This document shows, piece after piece, positions 36,470 to 46,665 of a DNA stretch of 64,000 nucleotides. The notes under the pieces are model-generated. The model worked only from the letters and a program-made list of their open reading frames with translations, searched no databases and had not been told where the DNA came from. Position 1 is the first letter of the stretch, and the number at the start of each line of letters is the position of its first letter. This stretch comes from Brevibacterium casei CIP 102111 (GTDB lineage: Bacteria > Actinomycetota > Actinomycetes > Actinomycetales > Brevibacteriaceae): NCBI RefSeq assembly GCF_900169275.1, contig NZ_FXZC01000010.1, positions 27,951 through 91,950 of the forward strand. Reading direction: 5' to 3'. A program made the position numbers and the translations under genes.

Positions 36470-36852
36470 AGTTTGTCCAATCCTAGGTTCACATCCGCGA
36501 CCTCCTCGGGGGTGCCGAGGAGTTCGACGCGGTACAGCAGGGGAACGTGGCATTTCGCGGCGACCTTGATCGCCGCCTTGCAGTATTCGGCTCCGAAGTT
36601 CGTGTTTCCGGCGCCGATGACGCCGACGAGGTGCCGGCGGTTCGATTCGATGTTGAGGAACTTGATCACCTGTTTGGGCACGGCCCCGCGGTTGGGACCG
36701 GCACCGTAGGTGGGGGTGACGAGCACGAAAGGCTCGTCGACCAGCAGCGTCTCATCCTTCGTCAGCAGCGGCAGACGGCGGGAGGGATGATCGAGCTTGC
36801 CCACGAAGCGGTGGGTGTACTCGGACGAGCTGGAGTAGTAGACGACGAGCAT
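36439..36852 (-). CDS. nrdI: NrdI flavodoxin-like activator
   Basis: A 137-residue flavodoxin-like protein that supplies oxidant for assembling the Mn-tyrosyl radical cofactor of NrdF. FMN-binding loops are [13 protein letters not shown] at the N-terminus, [15 protein letters not shown] and [14 protein letters not shown]. It starts one base after the nrdH stop and overlaps nrdE. Length is normal. Confidence 0.95.
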   Translation of the reverse strand: MLVVYYSSSSEYTHRFVGKLDHPSRRLPLLTKDETLLVDEPFVLVTPTYGAGPNRGAVPKQVIKFLNIESNRRHLVGVIGAGNTNFGAEYCKAAIKVAAKCHVPLLYRVELLGTPEEVADVNLGLDKLCESSLKTAM

Positions 36853-36853
36853 C

Positions 36854-37102
36854 TCAGGCCACGACGGTGGCCGCCGTCTGCTGGCCGGCGAGGGCGGCGA
36901 TCTTGTCGGGACGGAAGCCCGACCAGTGGTCGCTGTCGGTGACGACGACCGGCGCCTGCATGTAGCCCATGGCCTTGACGACGTCGAGGGCGTTCTCGTC
37001 GACGCTGAGGTCGACCGTGGTGTACTTCAGTCCCTTGGCGTCGAGCGCACGGTAGGTGGCGTTGCACTGGACACAAGCGGGCTTGGTGTACACGGTGATC
37101 AT
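36854..37102 (-). CDS. nrdH: NrdH glutaredoxin-like redoxin
   Basis: An 82-residue thioredoxin-fold electron donor to NrdEF. The redox motif CVQC is in [20 protein letters not shown], and the C-terminal [17 protein letters not shown] contains the W-S-G-F-R-P-D signature of NrdH. It is the first gene of nrdHIEF, and two NrdR-like boxes lie 107-153 bases upstream. Confidence 0.95.
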   Translation of the reverse strand: MITVYTKPACVQCNATYRALDAKGLKYTTVDLSVDENALDVVKAMGYMQAPVVVTDSDHWSGFRPDKIAALAGQQTAATVVA

Positions 37103-37208
37103 GGCGACTCCTCGTCTCTGTGCTGGATGGGTGTTTCCGATGGGTGGGCCATGCCGGCGACGCGGCCTCCCGAGTGGGAGGGATCACTGTCAAGGCGACC
37201 GGCGATGA

Positions 37209-37255
37209 CCACTAGATGTTGTGTTCGGGTACGAGCCTACCCCTATATCCAGTGT
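37209..37255 (-). promoter_or_regulatory. Paired NrdR boxes upstream of nrdH
   Basis: CCACTAGATGTTGTGT (37209-37224) and CCCCTATATCCAGTGT (37240-37255) match the known NrdR-box pattern ACACTATATCTAGTGT at 12 and 13 of 16 positions. They are 31 bases apart, three helical turns, which is the usual geometry for NrdR repression of ribonucleotide reductase genes. Confidence 0.75.
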
Positions 37256-37592
37256 TACACCAGTGTGATTAGCACCGTCCACACCCTGTGCCCGAAGTCC
37301 TCCACAGTCGTCCACAGGCTGTGAACGACAACGGTGTAGTTCGATCACCAGCGCGGACACGCGCGACTCCGGGCGAGACAGCGATTCGGGGTCGGGATCC
37401 GGGCTGGGTTATCCACCGTTGTCCACAGGAAAAATTCGTTCCCTGTGGGCGTGTTGCCCGGCGTGTCGACGACTGTGTCCGGACCTTCACACTATGTGTC
37501 GGTACTGACACGAGAACACCCAGTCACGTGTCAGGGTCCGCTCCTATGCTGGGTACCGACAGCAACGACGACCACGAGAGGGCAGCACGCGC
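37256..37592. other. Intergenic region with DnaA-box-like cluster
   Basis: No credible gene. It holds at least six DnaA-box-like 9-mers: 37275-37283, 37298-37306, 37308-37316, 37320-37328 (reverse), 37409-37417 (TTATCCACC) and 37419-37427 (TTGTCCACA, exact actinobacterial consensus). Near the moxR start come GTGTC/GACAC half-sites at 37496-37534. Confidence 0.55.
37496..37534. promoter_or_regulatory. Repeated GTGTC/GACAC half-sites before moxR
   Basis: GTGTC (37496-37500) and GACAC (37507-37511) form one dyad; CTGACACG (37505-37512) and CGTGTCAG (37527-37534) form a second, overlapping 8-bp dyad. They lie 58-97 bases upstream of the moxR ATG and are candidates for operon control. Confidence 0.4.
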
Positions 37593-38588
<996 letters not shown>

Positions 38589-38600
38589 CCAGGTGCCCTG

Positions 38601-39485
38601 ATGACTGCTCTGCTCAATCGGATCAAGGCGCGGATGACCATCCACGCCCACCGGCGCACGCGCCGTCTCCTCGACGGCGACTACTCCTCGGTCTTCCACG
38701 GCCACAGCCTCGACTTCGACGACCTGCGCGACTACATCCCCGGTGACGAGATCCGCGACATCGACTGGAAGGCCACGGCCCGCCATGCGGATCCGCTCGT
38801 CAAGCGCTACGTCGCCCACCGTCGCCACATCCTCGCCCTCGTCGTCGACACCTCCCGCGGCTTCGACGCCGTCACCTCGGCGGGGGCGGGCAAACGGCAG
38901 CTCGCGATCCTCATGGCCGGGATGACCGGCTACCTCGCCGTGCGCCACGGCGACGACGTCATGCTCATCCACGGCGACGCCGAGCACACGCTGGCCTCCC
39001 CGCGCAAGGGCAGCGAGGCCCACCTCGAGCACCTCCTCCAGCAGATCCTCGCCGAGGCCGGAGGGACGACCGACGGGTCGATCGACGCGCAGCTGCAGTG
39101 GATCGCCGGGCACATCACCCACCGGATGCTCATCGTCGTCATCTCCGACCAGGCGCCGCTCGGCCCCGAGGCGGAGGCGACGATCAGGCGCCTGCGCGCG
39201 CAGCACGAGATCCTCTGGATCACCATCACCGACGCCGACCTCGCGCGTCTCGGCCCCGCCGCCGCCCCCTTCGACGTCGCCCGCGCCGACGTCGGCCTGC
39301 CGTCCTCGGTCATGGCCGACCCCCGGGTGCAGGCGGAGTTCATCGTCGCCGAGGCGGAGCGCCGTCAGCACCGCACCGACCTGCTCTCGAAGCTCGGGAT
39401 CGCCCACACCGAGGTGTCCGAGCCCGAGCAGGCGCTCGGCAGCCTGCATTCCCTGCTCTGGAGGCACCGTCGTGGGTCCCGTTGA
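38601..39485 (+). CDS. DUF58 domain protein
   Basis: A 294-residue soluble DUF58 protein. The defining motif is HSLDFDDLRDYIPGDEIRDI followed by DWKATARHADPLVKRYV, and the downstream fold resembles a VWA domain with DTSRGF in place of a full MIDAS. Members accompany MoxR and VWA proteins in Bat-type operons of unclear, probably envelope-related, function. It starts 12 bases after moxR and overlaps the next gene by 14 bases. Confidence 0.88.
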   Translation: MTALLNRIKARMTIHAHRRTRRLLDGDYSSVFHGHSLDFDDLRDYIPGDEIRDIDWKATARHADPLVKRYVAHRRHILALVVDTSRGFDAVTSAGAGKRQLAILMAGMTGYLAVRHGDDVMLIHGDAEHTLASPRKGSEAHLEHLLQQILAEAGGTTDGSIDAQLQWIAGHITHRMLIVVISDQAPLGPEAEATIRRLRAQHEILWITITDADLARLGPAAAPFDVARADVGLPSSVMADPRVQAEFIVAEAERRQHRTDLLSKLGIAHTEVSEPEQALGSLHSLLWRHRRGSR

Positions 39486-39924
39486 GCTCATGGGTCCGCT
39501 GCAGATCTCGGTGTGGTGGTACGTCGCCGCCGCGATCGTCCTCCTCGCAGCGCTCGTCAACCTCTTCGCCCCGCTCCTGCGCGCGGCCGCCGGCGCCACG
39601 GCGAAGGCGCAGCCGCGGATCCCGATCCCCGTCCGCAGCACGTACATGACCCGCATCGCCGACGTCGAGGCGGAGCTCGCCGCCGGTGAGACCGACGTCC
39701 GCGAGGGCGCACGGACGCTGGCGAAGATCGTCCGCGAGTTCGCCCGCGACGCGTGGGGCGTGCGCTCGGAGCATCTGACGTACCGCGATGCCGCGGTCGC
39801 CGGCCTCGACGACCTCGCCGATTCCCTGCGCGGGCTTTACACCGCCGAGTTCGCCGAGGACGAGGCCGAGGACCTGCGTGGCCAGATCGCCGAGGCGAGG
39901 AAGCTGGTGGCGCGATGGTCCTGA
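39472..39924 (+). CDS. Single-pass membrane helper of the Bat-like operon
   Basis: A 150-residue protein with one N-terminal transmembrane helix (ISVWWYVAAAIVLLAALVNL) and a cytosolic helical domain (residues 60-150) rich in Glu and Ala. A GTG start overlaps DUF58 by 14 bases. Position and topology match the DUF4381-like gene of MoxR/VWA operons, though sequence similarity is not obvious. It probably scaffolds the complex at the membrane. Confidence 0.65.
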   Translation: MGPVELMGPLQISVWWYVAAAIVLLAALVNLFAPLLRAAAGATAKAQPRIPIPVRSTYMTRIADVEAELAAGETDVREGARTLAKIVREFARDAWGVRSEHLTYRDAAVAGLDDLADSLRGLYTAEFAEDEAEDLRGQIAEARKLVARWS

Positions 39925-40889
39925 TGTTCTGGTGGCTGGCGCTCGCGCTCCTCGTCCTCGCCGCACTCGCCGTCGTCGTCTTCCGGCGTCCGCGCCGCAC
40001 GGTCTCCTCCCTGCCCGTCGCCCACAGCGCACGGATGACGAGCCTTCCCGGGTTCCGCCGTGCGATGCGGAGGAAGATGACGCTCACCGCCGCCTTCCTC
40101 GGCGTCATCGCCCTCACCGGACTCGGGGCGCTCGCCGGAGTCGCCCGGCCCGCCTGGATCGAGACCGTCAACCCGGAGAAGAAGCTGCGCGACGTCATGC
40201 TCTGCCTCGACGTCTCCGGCTCGATGCTCGGCTACGACGCCGACCTGCTGGCCGCCTACCAGGAGCTCGTCGAGCGCTTCGACGGCGAGCGCATCGGCAT
40301 GACCGTGTTCAATGCGACCGCGGTCTCCGCGTTCCCGCTCACCGATGACTACGACATGGTGCAGAACTACCTCGAGGACGCCGAGCAGGGGTTCCGGACG
40401 TGGGGCTCGGAGGGCACCGACTACTCATGGTCGACTTCGCCGCCGAACATCGGCGGGTCCTCGCTCATCGGCGACGGACTCGTGTCCTGCATCGACAACT
40501 TCGACCGCAAGGACGAGGACCGGTCGCGCTCGATCGTCTTCGCCACCGACAACATGCTCGCCGGTGAGCCCCTGTTCGAGCTCAACGAGGCCGCCGACAT
40601 CGCCGTGGAGGCGAACGTCCGGATCTACAGCCTCTCCCCGCCGTCGATCCTCGCAACCACCCAGACCCAAGAGCTCAGGTCCGTCTCCGATCGGACCGGC
40701 GGCAAGCAGTTCGACATGGGTTCGGCGACGACGATCGACCGGATCGTCTCGGAGATCCAGAGCCAGGAGGCGGAGAACACTCCGGGGCGCTCGTACACGA
40801 TCGTCCACGACATGCCCGCCGCTCCCCTGCTCATCGCCGCGTTCGGACTCATCGGCGTCTTCGTCCTCGCGTGGAGGGTGCGATCATGA
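39915..40889 (+). CDS. VWA-domain membrane protein (BatA-like)
   Basis: A 324-residue protein with two N-terminal transmembrane helices, a VWA domain at about residues 90-290 and a C-terminal helix (LLIAAFGLIGVFVLAWRVR). The MIDAS is intact: DVSGS at 99-103. Such domains bind a divalent metal and partner proteins and are remodelled by MoxR ATPases. The ATG at 39915 overlaps the previous gene by 10 bases; its stop overlaps the next start (ATGA). Confidence 0.85.
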   Translation: MVLMFWWLALALLVLAALAVVVFRRPRRTVSSLPVAHSARMTSLPGFRRAMRRKMTLTAAFLGVIALTGLGALAGVARPAWIETVNPEKKLRDVMLCLDVSGSMLGYDADLLAAYQELVERFDGERIGMTVFNATAVSAFPLTDDYDMVQNYLEDAEQGFRTWGSEGTDYSWSTSPPNIGGSSLIGDGLVSCIDNFDRKDEDRSRSIVFATDNMLAGEPLFELNEAADIAVEANVRIYSLSPPSILATTQTQELRSVSDRTGGKQFDMGSATTIDRIVSEIQSQEAENTPGRSYTIVHDMPAAPLLIAAFGLIGVFVLAWRVRS

Positions 40890-42160
40890 CCTTCGACCCG
40901 CTGCTCGGATGGATCGGCACGGCCGTCATCGTCGCCGTCCTCCTCACCGTCTGCCTCATCCCCCTCATCCGCGGCCGGGGCCCGAAGTGGAAGTGGTTCG
41001 CGCGCATCGGCGTCGTCGCCGTCCTCGCCCTCGCCCTCGCCCGCCCGGGCGTCACCACCGAGTCGACGACCGAGGAGTACGAGACCGCCGCCGACGTCTA
41101 CTTCCTTGTCGACACGACGACGTCGATGGCCGCCGAGGACTACGACGGGACCACCCCGCGCATCGACGGGGTCAAGGAGGACATGCTCGCGCTCGCGGAG
41201 CAGCTGCCGGGCGCGCGCCTGAGCATCATCACCTTCGCCTCGACCGCCTCGACGGCGATGCCCCTGACGACCGACCACGCGGCCTTCGCCTCGGCGGTCG
41301 ACGTGCTCACCCCTGAGTACTCGCTCAATTCGAACGGCTCGTCGATCACCGAGGCCGGTGACGAACTCAAGGCCCGAATGGATTCGAACGAGGAGGACCG
41401 GCCGGGCAACAAGACCCTCGTCTTCTACTTCGGCGACGGAGAGCAGACGGCGCCCGGTCAGCCGGACTCGTGGACCTCCTTCGCCTCGCGCATCGACTCC
41501 GGCGCCGTGTTCGGCTACGGCACGACCGCGGGCGGGAAGATGAAGGAGTCCCAGCCCTTCGGCTCCGGCGGATTCCCCGGCGGCACCGACCAGGACCCCT
41601 GGGATCAGGACAGCTCCGGCCAGGACGGCGGCGGACTCGACTCGGGAGCGTCCCCGGACGATGAGTACATCCGCGACGCCGAGGGCAACCTCGGGATCTC
41701 GACGATCGACGAGGCGAACCTCAGGCAGCTGAGCTCCGACCTCGGCGTCCCCTACCACCTGCGCGACGGCAGCGCCCCGATGTCCTCGGTCTACACCGCA
41801 CCGACCTACGATCAGCAGCTCGTGCGCAAGGACGGACGCGTCACCGTCGACGAGTACTACTGGCTCCCGCTCGCGCTCGTCTTCGCGTGGATCGCCGTGG
41901 AGATGGTCTTCGCCCTCCGGGAGTTCGTCCGCTTGCGGGCGATCATGCCCCCGCGCCGAGGCGGTCGGCGTGCAGCCGCGCCCCCGCCGATGTCCGGGCC
42001 GCCGATGTCCGGGCCGCCGCTGCCCGGCGGACCCCCGCGGCCCTTCGGTCCCCCACCGGGTTCGGGACCGCCACCGCGCACCGGACCGCCACACGGGGAC
42101 CCCCGCCGCCCGATGCCGGTCGGTGCTCCCTCGCGTCCGGAGAGCGGAGGACGACGATGA
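40886..42160 (+). CDS. VWA-domain protein with Pro/Gly-rich tail (BatB-like)
   Basis: A 424-residue protein with two N-terminal helices, a VWA domain (MIDAS DTTTS at 76-80), an Asp/Gly/Ser-rich insert around residue 240, another transmembrane helix (WLPLALVFAWIAVEMVFAL), and a long cytosolic Pro/Gly/Arg-rich tail (repeated PPMSGPP). The tail is likely disordered and may bind partners. Its ends overlap both neighbours by ATGA, so stoichiometric expression is likely. Confidence 0.85.
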   Translation: MTFDPLLGWIGTAVIVAVLLTVCLIPLIRGRGPKWKWFARIGVVAVLALALARPGVTTESTTEEYETAADVYFLVDTTTSMAAEDYDGTTPRIDGVKEDMLALAEQLPGARLSIITFASTASTAMPLTTDHAAFASAVDVLTPEYSLNSNGSSITEAGDELKARMDSNEEDRPGNKTLVFYFGDGEQTAPGQPDSWTSFASRIDSGAVFGYGTTAGGKMKESQPFGSGGFPGGTDQDPWDQDSSGQDGGGLDSGASPDDEYIRDAEGNLGISTIDEANLRQLSSDLGVPYHLRDGSAPMSSVYTAPTYDQQLVRKDGRVTVDEYYWLPLALVFAWIAVEMVFALREFVRLRAIMPPRRGGRRAAAPPPMSGPPMSGPPLPGGPPRPFGPPPGSGPPPRTGPPHGDPRRPMPVGAPSRPESGGRR

Positions 42161-42957
42161 GGCGACTCACCCGCCTGTGGACGCGCCTGCGTCTGCTCAC
42201 GAAGATCAACCTCCTCCTCGGCACGGCGCTCGGTCTCGCCTTCGCCTATATCGCGACGACCGTCTACTTCGGTGCGGCATCGCAGGTCCGCTACGACTCC
42301 AACGACTTCCCCGGAGCCCAGAAGGCAGCGACCGTCTTCCTTGCGCTCAGCCCGCTCGAACGCCACATCGGCTACTACAACCGGGGCACCGCGAAGGCCG
42401 CCGTCGGTGACTTCGAACCCGCGCAGGAGGACCTCGAGACCGCGCTCGACCTCACCCCGCCGCGGGACGAGTGCGCGGTGCGGATCAACCTCTCCTTCGT
42501 CTACGAGAAGCTCGCCGACCAGGTCGCAGGCCAGGACGAGAAGAAGTCCGGAGAACTCTACGACCAGGCGCTGGCCACGCTCGCCGACGCTCCCGAGGAG
42601 TGCCGGCCGGATCAGAGCGAGACCCAGCAGAAGAGCGACGAGGCCAGCGAACGCGTCCAGGAGAAGAAGGACGGCGGCCAGAGCCAGGACAGCGGATCCG
42701 GCGACGACTCCCAGGGGTCTCAGGGCGATGACGAGCAGAACGGCGACGACCAGCAGAACACCGACGACCAGCAGGGCTCCGGCGACCAGAACCAGGACGA
42801 TCAGGGCAGCGAGGAGCAGAAGGACGACTCGGGCGAGATGACCGAGGAGGAGAAGAAGCGTGAGGAGCTGCGCCAGCGCGGCGAGGACTCGAACCGCGAA
42901 CAGCAGCAGGGACCCGGCGGCAACGGCGGACGCACGACCCCGGACAAGCCGTGGTGA
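42157..42957 (+). CDS. TPR-like membrane protein with acidic Gln-rich tail
   Basis: A 266-residue protein with one N-terminal transmembrane helix (INLLLGTALGLAFAYIATTV). Residues about 45-150 are TPR-like (YYNRGTAKAAVGDFEPAQED; INLSFVYEKLADQVAGQDEK), followed by a long Asp/Gln/Ser/Glu-rich disordered tail. It corresponds to the BatC/BatE position in Bat operons. It is the last gene of the operon, overlapping the VWA gene by ATGA. Confidence 0.75.
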   Translation: MRRLTRLWTRLRLLTKINLLLGTALGLAFAYIATTVYFGAASQVRYDSNDFPGAQKAATVFLALSPLERHIGYYNRGTAKAAVGDFEPAQEDLETALDLTPPRDECAVRINLSFVYEKLADQVAGQDEKKSGELYDQALATLADAPEECRPDQSETQQKSDEASERVQEKKDGGQSQDSGSGDDSQGSQGDDEQNGDDQQNTDDQQGSGDQNQDDQGSEEQKDDSGEMTEEEKKREELRQRGEDSNREQQQGPGGNGGRTTPDKPW

Positions 42958-42978
42958 GCGCTGTGCGATCATGAGTGC

Positions 42979-44091
42979 ATGACCGACACCTCACCCTCGG
43001 CCGAGGCTGCCCCCGGCCTGCCGCGTCTGCGCTCCGCCCTGACGACGTTCCCGCCCTACATCCCGGGCAAACCGCCGGCAGAGGTGCCCGGTCTCACCCC
43101 GTACAAGCTCTCCTCGAACGAGAACCACCTGCCGCCGCTGCCGGCCGTGCTCGAGACGATGGCCGCCCACGCCGTCGCCCCCGCCGCCTACCCCGACGAC
43201 GCGGCGGCGGCGCTGCGCCGGGAGCTCGCCGACCGCCTCGGCGTGGGCACCGACAACCTCGTCGTCACGACGGGGGCGAGCGAGCTCCTCGTCGCCCTCA
43301 CCCAGATCACCTCGGACGCGACCACCGAGGCGATCTACCCCTGGCCGTCGTTCGAGATGTACCCGCAGACGACGGGCCTGGCCGGGTCGACCCGCATCGA
43401 GGTGCCGCTGCGGTCCGACGGCACCCACGACCTCGCGGCGATGGCGGCCGCGATCACCGAGGCGACGAGCCTCATCATCCTCTGCTCCCCGAACAACCCG
43501 ACCGGCCCGGTGCTCCGCGACGCCGAGGTGCGCGAATTCCTCACCGCGGTCCCCGACCATGTCGTCGTCGCCCTCGACGAAGCGTACTGGGAGTTCGCGA
43601 ACACGCCCGGCGCCGTCGACGGCCTCGAGCTCGTCGCCGACCATCCCAACGTCGTCCTCCTGCGCACCTTCTCCAAGGCCCACGGACTCGCAGGGCTGCG
43701 CGTCGGCTACGGAGTCGGCCATCCGAGCGTCATCGCCGGCCTCCTCAAGGCCGTCATCCCCTTCGGCGTCACCGACCTCAGCCAGGCCGCGGCGCTCGAG
43801 TCGCTGCGCCACTGGGACGAGGTCATCGACCGCGCAAGGCAGATCGCCACGATCCGCGACGGATTCGCCGCGGGCCTGCGCACCCAGGGCTGGGAGGTCC
43901 CCGAGGCTCAGGGCAACTTCGTCTGGCTGCCGCTCGGGCCGCTCTCCGACGCCTTCGAGGACGCCTGCGTCGCCGCCGCGATCGCCGTGCGCAACCTCGG
44001 CGACGGGGTGCGCATCAGCATCGGCCCGCCCGAGGCCCTCGACCGGGTCCTTGAGGTCGCAGCGGCCTTCCGCGCCGAGCACTTCGGCTGA
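42979..44091 (+). CDS. HisC-like (aromatic/histidinol-P) aminotransferase
   Basis: A 370-residue fold-type I PLP aminotransferase of the HisC/Pat group. Elements seen are YKLSSNENHLPPLPAVLETM, the PLP-phosphate region VTTGASELLVALTQ, CSPNNPTGPVL, and the PLP lysine in TFSKAHGLAGLRVGYG. No other histidine genes are nearby, so it is more likely an aromatic amino acid aminotransferase (Pat) than the biosynthetic HisC; this is uncertain. It is convergent with pucR, sharing a hairpin over both stops. Confidence 0.8.
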   Translation: MTDTSPSAEAAPGLPRLRSALTTFPPYIPGKPPAEVPGLTPYKLSSNENHLPPLPAVLETMAAHAVAPAAYPDDAAAALRRELADRLGVGTDNLVVTTGASELLVALTQITSDATTEAIYPWPSFEMYPQTTGLAGSTRIEVPLRSDGTHDLAAMAAAITEATSLIILCSPNNPTGPVLRDAEVREFLTAVPDHVVVALDEAYWEFANTPGAVDGLELVADHPNVVLLRTFSKAHGLAGLRVGYGVGHPSVIAGLLKAVIPFGVTDLSQAAALESLRHWDEVIDRARQIATIRDGFAAGLRTQGWEVPEAQGNFVWLPLGPLSDAFEDACVAAAIAVRNLGDGVRISIGPPEALDRVLEVAAAFRAEHFG

Positions 44092-44116
44092 CCGGACCCG
44101 GCACGCCGGCGGTCAG
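44088..44116. terminator. Bidirectional hairpin over two convergent stops
   Basis: CTGACCG (44088-44094) pairs with CGGTCAG (44110-44116), with a further GC-rich inner stem. The arms contain the stop codons of the aminotransferase (plus) and pucR (minus) genes. Confidence 0.55.
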
Positions 44117-45522
44117 AGTTCGGCGAGTTCGAGGGCGATCGCCACGGCCTGCGTCGTCTCCGGGTCCGCAAGATCGCGCCCGAGCAGCCGTTCGATCCGC
44201 TGCAGCCGCGCCCGCACCGTGTGCCGGTGGACGCCGAGCTCGGTCGCCACAGCGTCCCGCACTCCCCCGGCGGCGATGAAGGACCGCAGGGTGAGGAGCA
44301 GCTCGCGCCCGTCCTTCGAGGAGATGAGGTCGCCGAGGACCCGGTCGACGAAGCGGTTCGCCGCCGCCTCGTCGATCGCCGACAGCAGCGCCCTGACATC
44401 GGAGTTCGCCGTCTCATGCTGGGTCCGCCACACCGTCCACGTGTGATGGACCTGGGTCAGGGGCAGCAGTTTGGCGAAGAGCTTCTCCACCCCCGTCACC
44501 TCCGCGACCCGATCGACGAGGCTGTCGCCGGTGTGGAGGACGCCGACCATCGACCCGGAGCGGGCGATGAGGGTGTCGGGACCGAGGTCGGCGAGCAGCT
44601 GTTCCGCGGTCTCTCCGCGCACCTCGCCGAAGATCGTGAATCGGGCACGGGCGACCGCGGGCGAACCGGTGCGCAGCACCCACTCCGTCCGGGCCTCCGC
44701 CGGCTGCAGTGACGTCGTGAACAGGCGCGACTCACCCCGCCGAGGCGGCCCCGCGGAGATCGCGAGACCGAGGAGGGCCGCAGCGGTCGAGAGCAGCTGG
44801 GAGCGGGTGCGCTGACTCACGGTCGTCTCCGCCGCAGCGAGGATCCATCCGGCGACCCGCTCATCACCGACCGGCACGGCCTCAAACCCTCCCGCGCCTG
44901 CCCGGAGCAGACGCGGAGCCGACGAGGTGCCCAGCGCCTCGCCGATGAGCTCGGAGCGCACGGCCACAGGCGGGTTCGGACCGGTCAGCCCCCGCCCGGT
45001 CGGGGAGACGAACTGGACCTCGCCGCCGAGGGTGTCGGCGAGGTCGGCGACGAGATCGGCGGGACCGGTGCGGGCGAGCGCGGTGGCGAACCGGCGACCC
45101 GCGCTCGAGGCTCGGGTGACCTCGCGGTTCGTCTCCTCCTCGCGCATCCTCGTGAAGGCGTCGACGACGGCGACGAACGGCACGGGTTCGGGCACGCCGA
45201 AGAGCGCGAGCCCGTGTTCCTCAGCATGCCGGATGAGCGAGGCCGGCAGCTCGACCGAGGGCAGGTCGCTGCCGAGGCCGATGCCGAGCGCGTGGACCCC
45301 GACCCGGGTGAGTCTCGCGATGTAGTCACCGGCCGAGGGCGCGGTGAGATCCTGGCCGACGCCGATCGTGAGCAGAACCTCGCCGCCGGCGAGCCATTCG
45401 TCGACTTCGGGCAGCTCGGAGGAGTGGACGATCGTCACCTCCTTCTCCCGCGCGCCCGGCGGATCGACGGCGATCTCGAGGGCGAGTTCGCGCCGCGCCC
45501 ACAGCTGTCCCAAGGTGACCAT
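44113..45522 (-). CDS. PucR-family transcriptional regulator
   Basis: A 469-residue regulator with an N-terminal PucR ligand domain (residues 1 to about 125), a central GGDEF-like/GAF-like region, and a C-terminal HTH_30 domain (VRDAVATELGVHRHTVRARL). PucR proteins activate purine or amine catabolism. It is divergent from the agmatinase-ThDP-symporter operon, the likely target, with 132 bases between them. No clear dyad was found there. Confidence 0.85.
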   Translation of the reverse strand: MVTLGQLWARRELALEIAVDPPGAREKEVTIVHSSELPEVDEWLAGGEVLLTIGVGQDLTAPSAGDYIARLTRVGVHALGIGLGSDLPSVELPASLIRHAEEHGLALFGVPEPVPFVAVVDAFTRMREEETNREVTRASSAGRRFATALARTGPADLVADLADTLGGEVQFVSPTGRGLTGPNPPVAVRSELIGEALGTSSAPRLLRAGAGGFEAVPVGDERVAGWILAAAETTVSQRTRSQLLSTAAALLGLAISAGPPRRGESRLFTTSLQPAEARTEWVLRTGSPAVARARFTIFGEVRGETAEQLLADLGPDTLIARSGSMVGVLHTGDSLVDRVAEVTGVEKLFAKLLPLTQVHHTWTVWRTQHETANSDVRALLSAIDEAAANRFVDRVLGDLISSKDGRELLLTLRSFIAAGGVRDAVATELGVHRHTVRARLQRIERLLGRDLADPETTQAVAIALELAEL

Positions 45523-45654
45523 GCGCCCATCCTATCCACTGTGTCCATGCTCGGCGGATGCACTGTCCGCGGTGGATATCTGTGACGGGGATGACACGTC
45601 CTAGGCTGAGGGCACACACTGCCGCCCTCACCCGACGACGCCCAAGGAGAGTCC

Positions 45655-46665
45655 ATGCCGTCCCAACCCCTCGGCCCTGCCGACTACAGCCAGACCCCGC
45701 GCTTCGCGGGACCCCCGACCTTCGGTCTCCTCCCCCGCCTCGACGAGGTCGAAGCTGCCCGTCCGGGTGAGAGGATCGACGTCAAGGTCGTCGGCATCCC
45801 CTTCGATGCCGGTGTCAGCTACCGTCCCGGTGCCCGCTTCGGTCCCGCGCACATCCGCCAGTCCTCGAAGCTGCTGCGCCCCTACAACCAGGCGACGAAC
45901 GTCCACCCGTTCACGTGGCAGCAGGTCGCCGACTGCGGTGACCTCGGCGTCAATCCCTTCGACATCGAAGAGGCCATCGCCACCGTCGAGGACAACGCCG
46001 ACGCCCTGCGCGCCGACGGAGCGAAGATCCTCACCCTCGGCGGCGACCACACGCTCGCGCTGCCGAACCTCCGTTCGCTGCACAAGACGCACGGGAAGAT
46101 CGCCGTCCTCCACTTCGACGCCCACCTCGACACATGGGACACGTACTTCGGGGCCCCGTACACGCACGGCACGCCCTTCCGGCGGGCGAGCGAAGAGGGT
46201 CTGCTCGACCTCGAATCGTGCATGCACGTCGGCATCCGCGGTCCCCTCTACGGGAGCAAGGACCTCGAGGACGACAGCGTGCTCGGCTTCCAGATCATCC
46301 GCAGCGACGACTACCAGTTCACCTCGGTGCCCGAGGTCGTCGCCCGCATCCGCAGGCGCCTCGGCGATGCTCCTGTCTACCTCTCGATCGACATCGACGT
46401 CCTCGACCCGGCGGCCGCGCCCGGCACCGGCACCCCCGAGGCGGGCGGCATGACGAGCCGTGAGCTGCTCAATACCATCCGCGGGCTCCAGGGGCTCAAC
46501 ATCGTCGGCGCGGAGATCGTCGAGGTCGCCCCCGCCTACGACCATGCGGAGATCACGGGGCTCGCCGCCGCCCACGCCGGCTACGAGATCCTCTCCCTGT
46601 GGGCGGCCGAGCGGAACGGGCTCACCGGACCCTCGGGTCCGAGCGGGGAGGCCCTCGGTGTCTGA
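45655..46665 (+). CDS. Agmatinase-like ureohydrolase
   Basis: A 336-residue binuclear manganese ureohydrolase releasing urea from a guanidino compound. Metal ligands are visible in [10 protein letters not shown] (His132), FDAHLDTWD (Asp155, His157, Asp159) and [19 protein letters not shown]. The agmatinase, guanidinobutyrase and guanidinopropionase branches are hard to separate by eye, so the substrate is open. It heads an operon with a ThDP enzyme and an SSS symporter, beside PucR, pointing to catabolism of an imported guanidino compound. Confidence 0.85.
   Translation: MPSQPLGPADYSQTPRFAGPPTFGLLPRLDEVEAARPGERIDVKVVGIPFDAGVSYRPGARFGPAHIRQSSKLLRPYNQATNVHPFTWQQVADCGDLGVNPFDIEEAIATVEDNADALRADGAKILTLGGDHTLALPNLRSLHKTHGKIAVLHFDAHLDTWDTYFGAPYTHGTPFRRASEEGLLDLESCMHVGIRGPLYGSKDLEDDSVLGFQIIRSDDYQFTSVPEVVARIRRRLGDAPVYLSIDIDVLDPAAAPGTGTPEAGGMTSRELLNTIRGLQGLNIVGAEIVEVAPAYDHAEITGLAAAHAGYEILSLWAAERNGLTGPSGPSGEALGV

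Noticed and set aside
37256..37592. An origin of replication
   Set aside because: DnaA-like boxes are present but dnaA, dnaN, recF and a clear AT-rich unwinding element are not; kept only as a regulatory or titration site.
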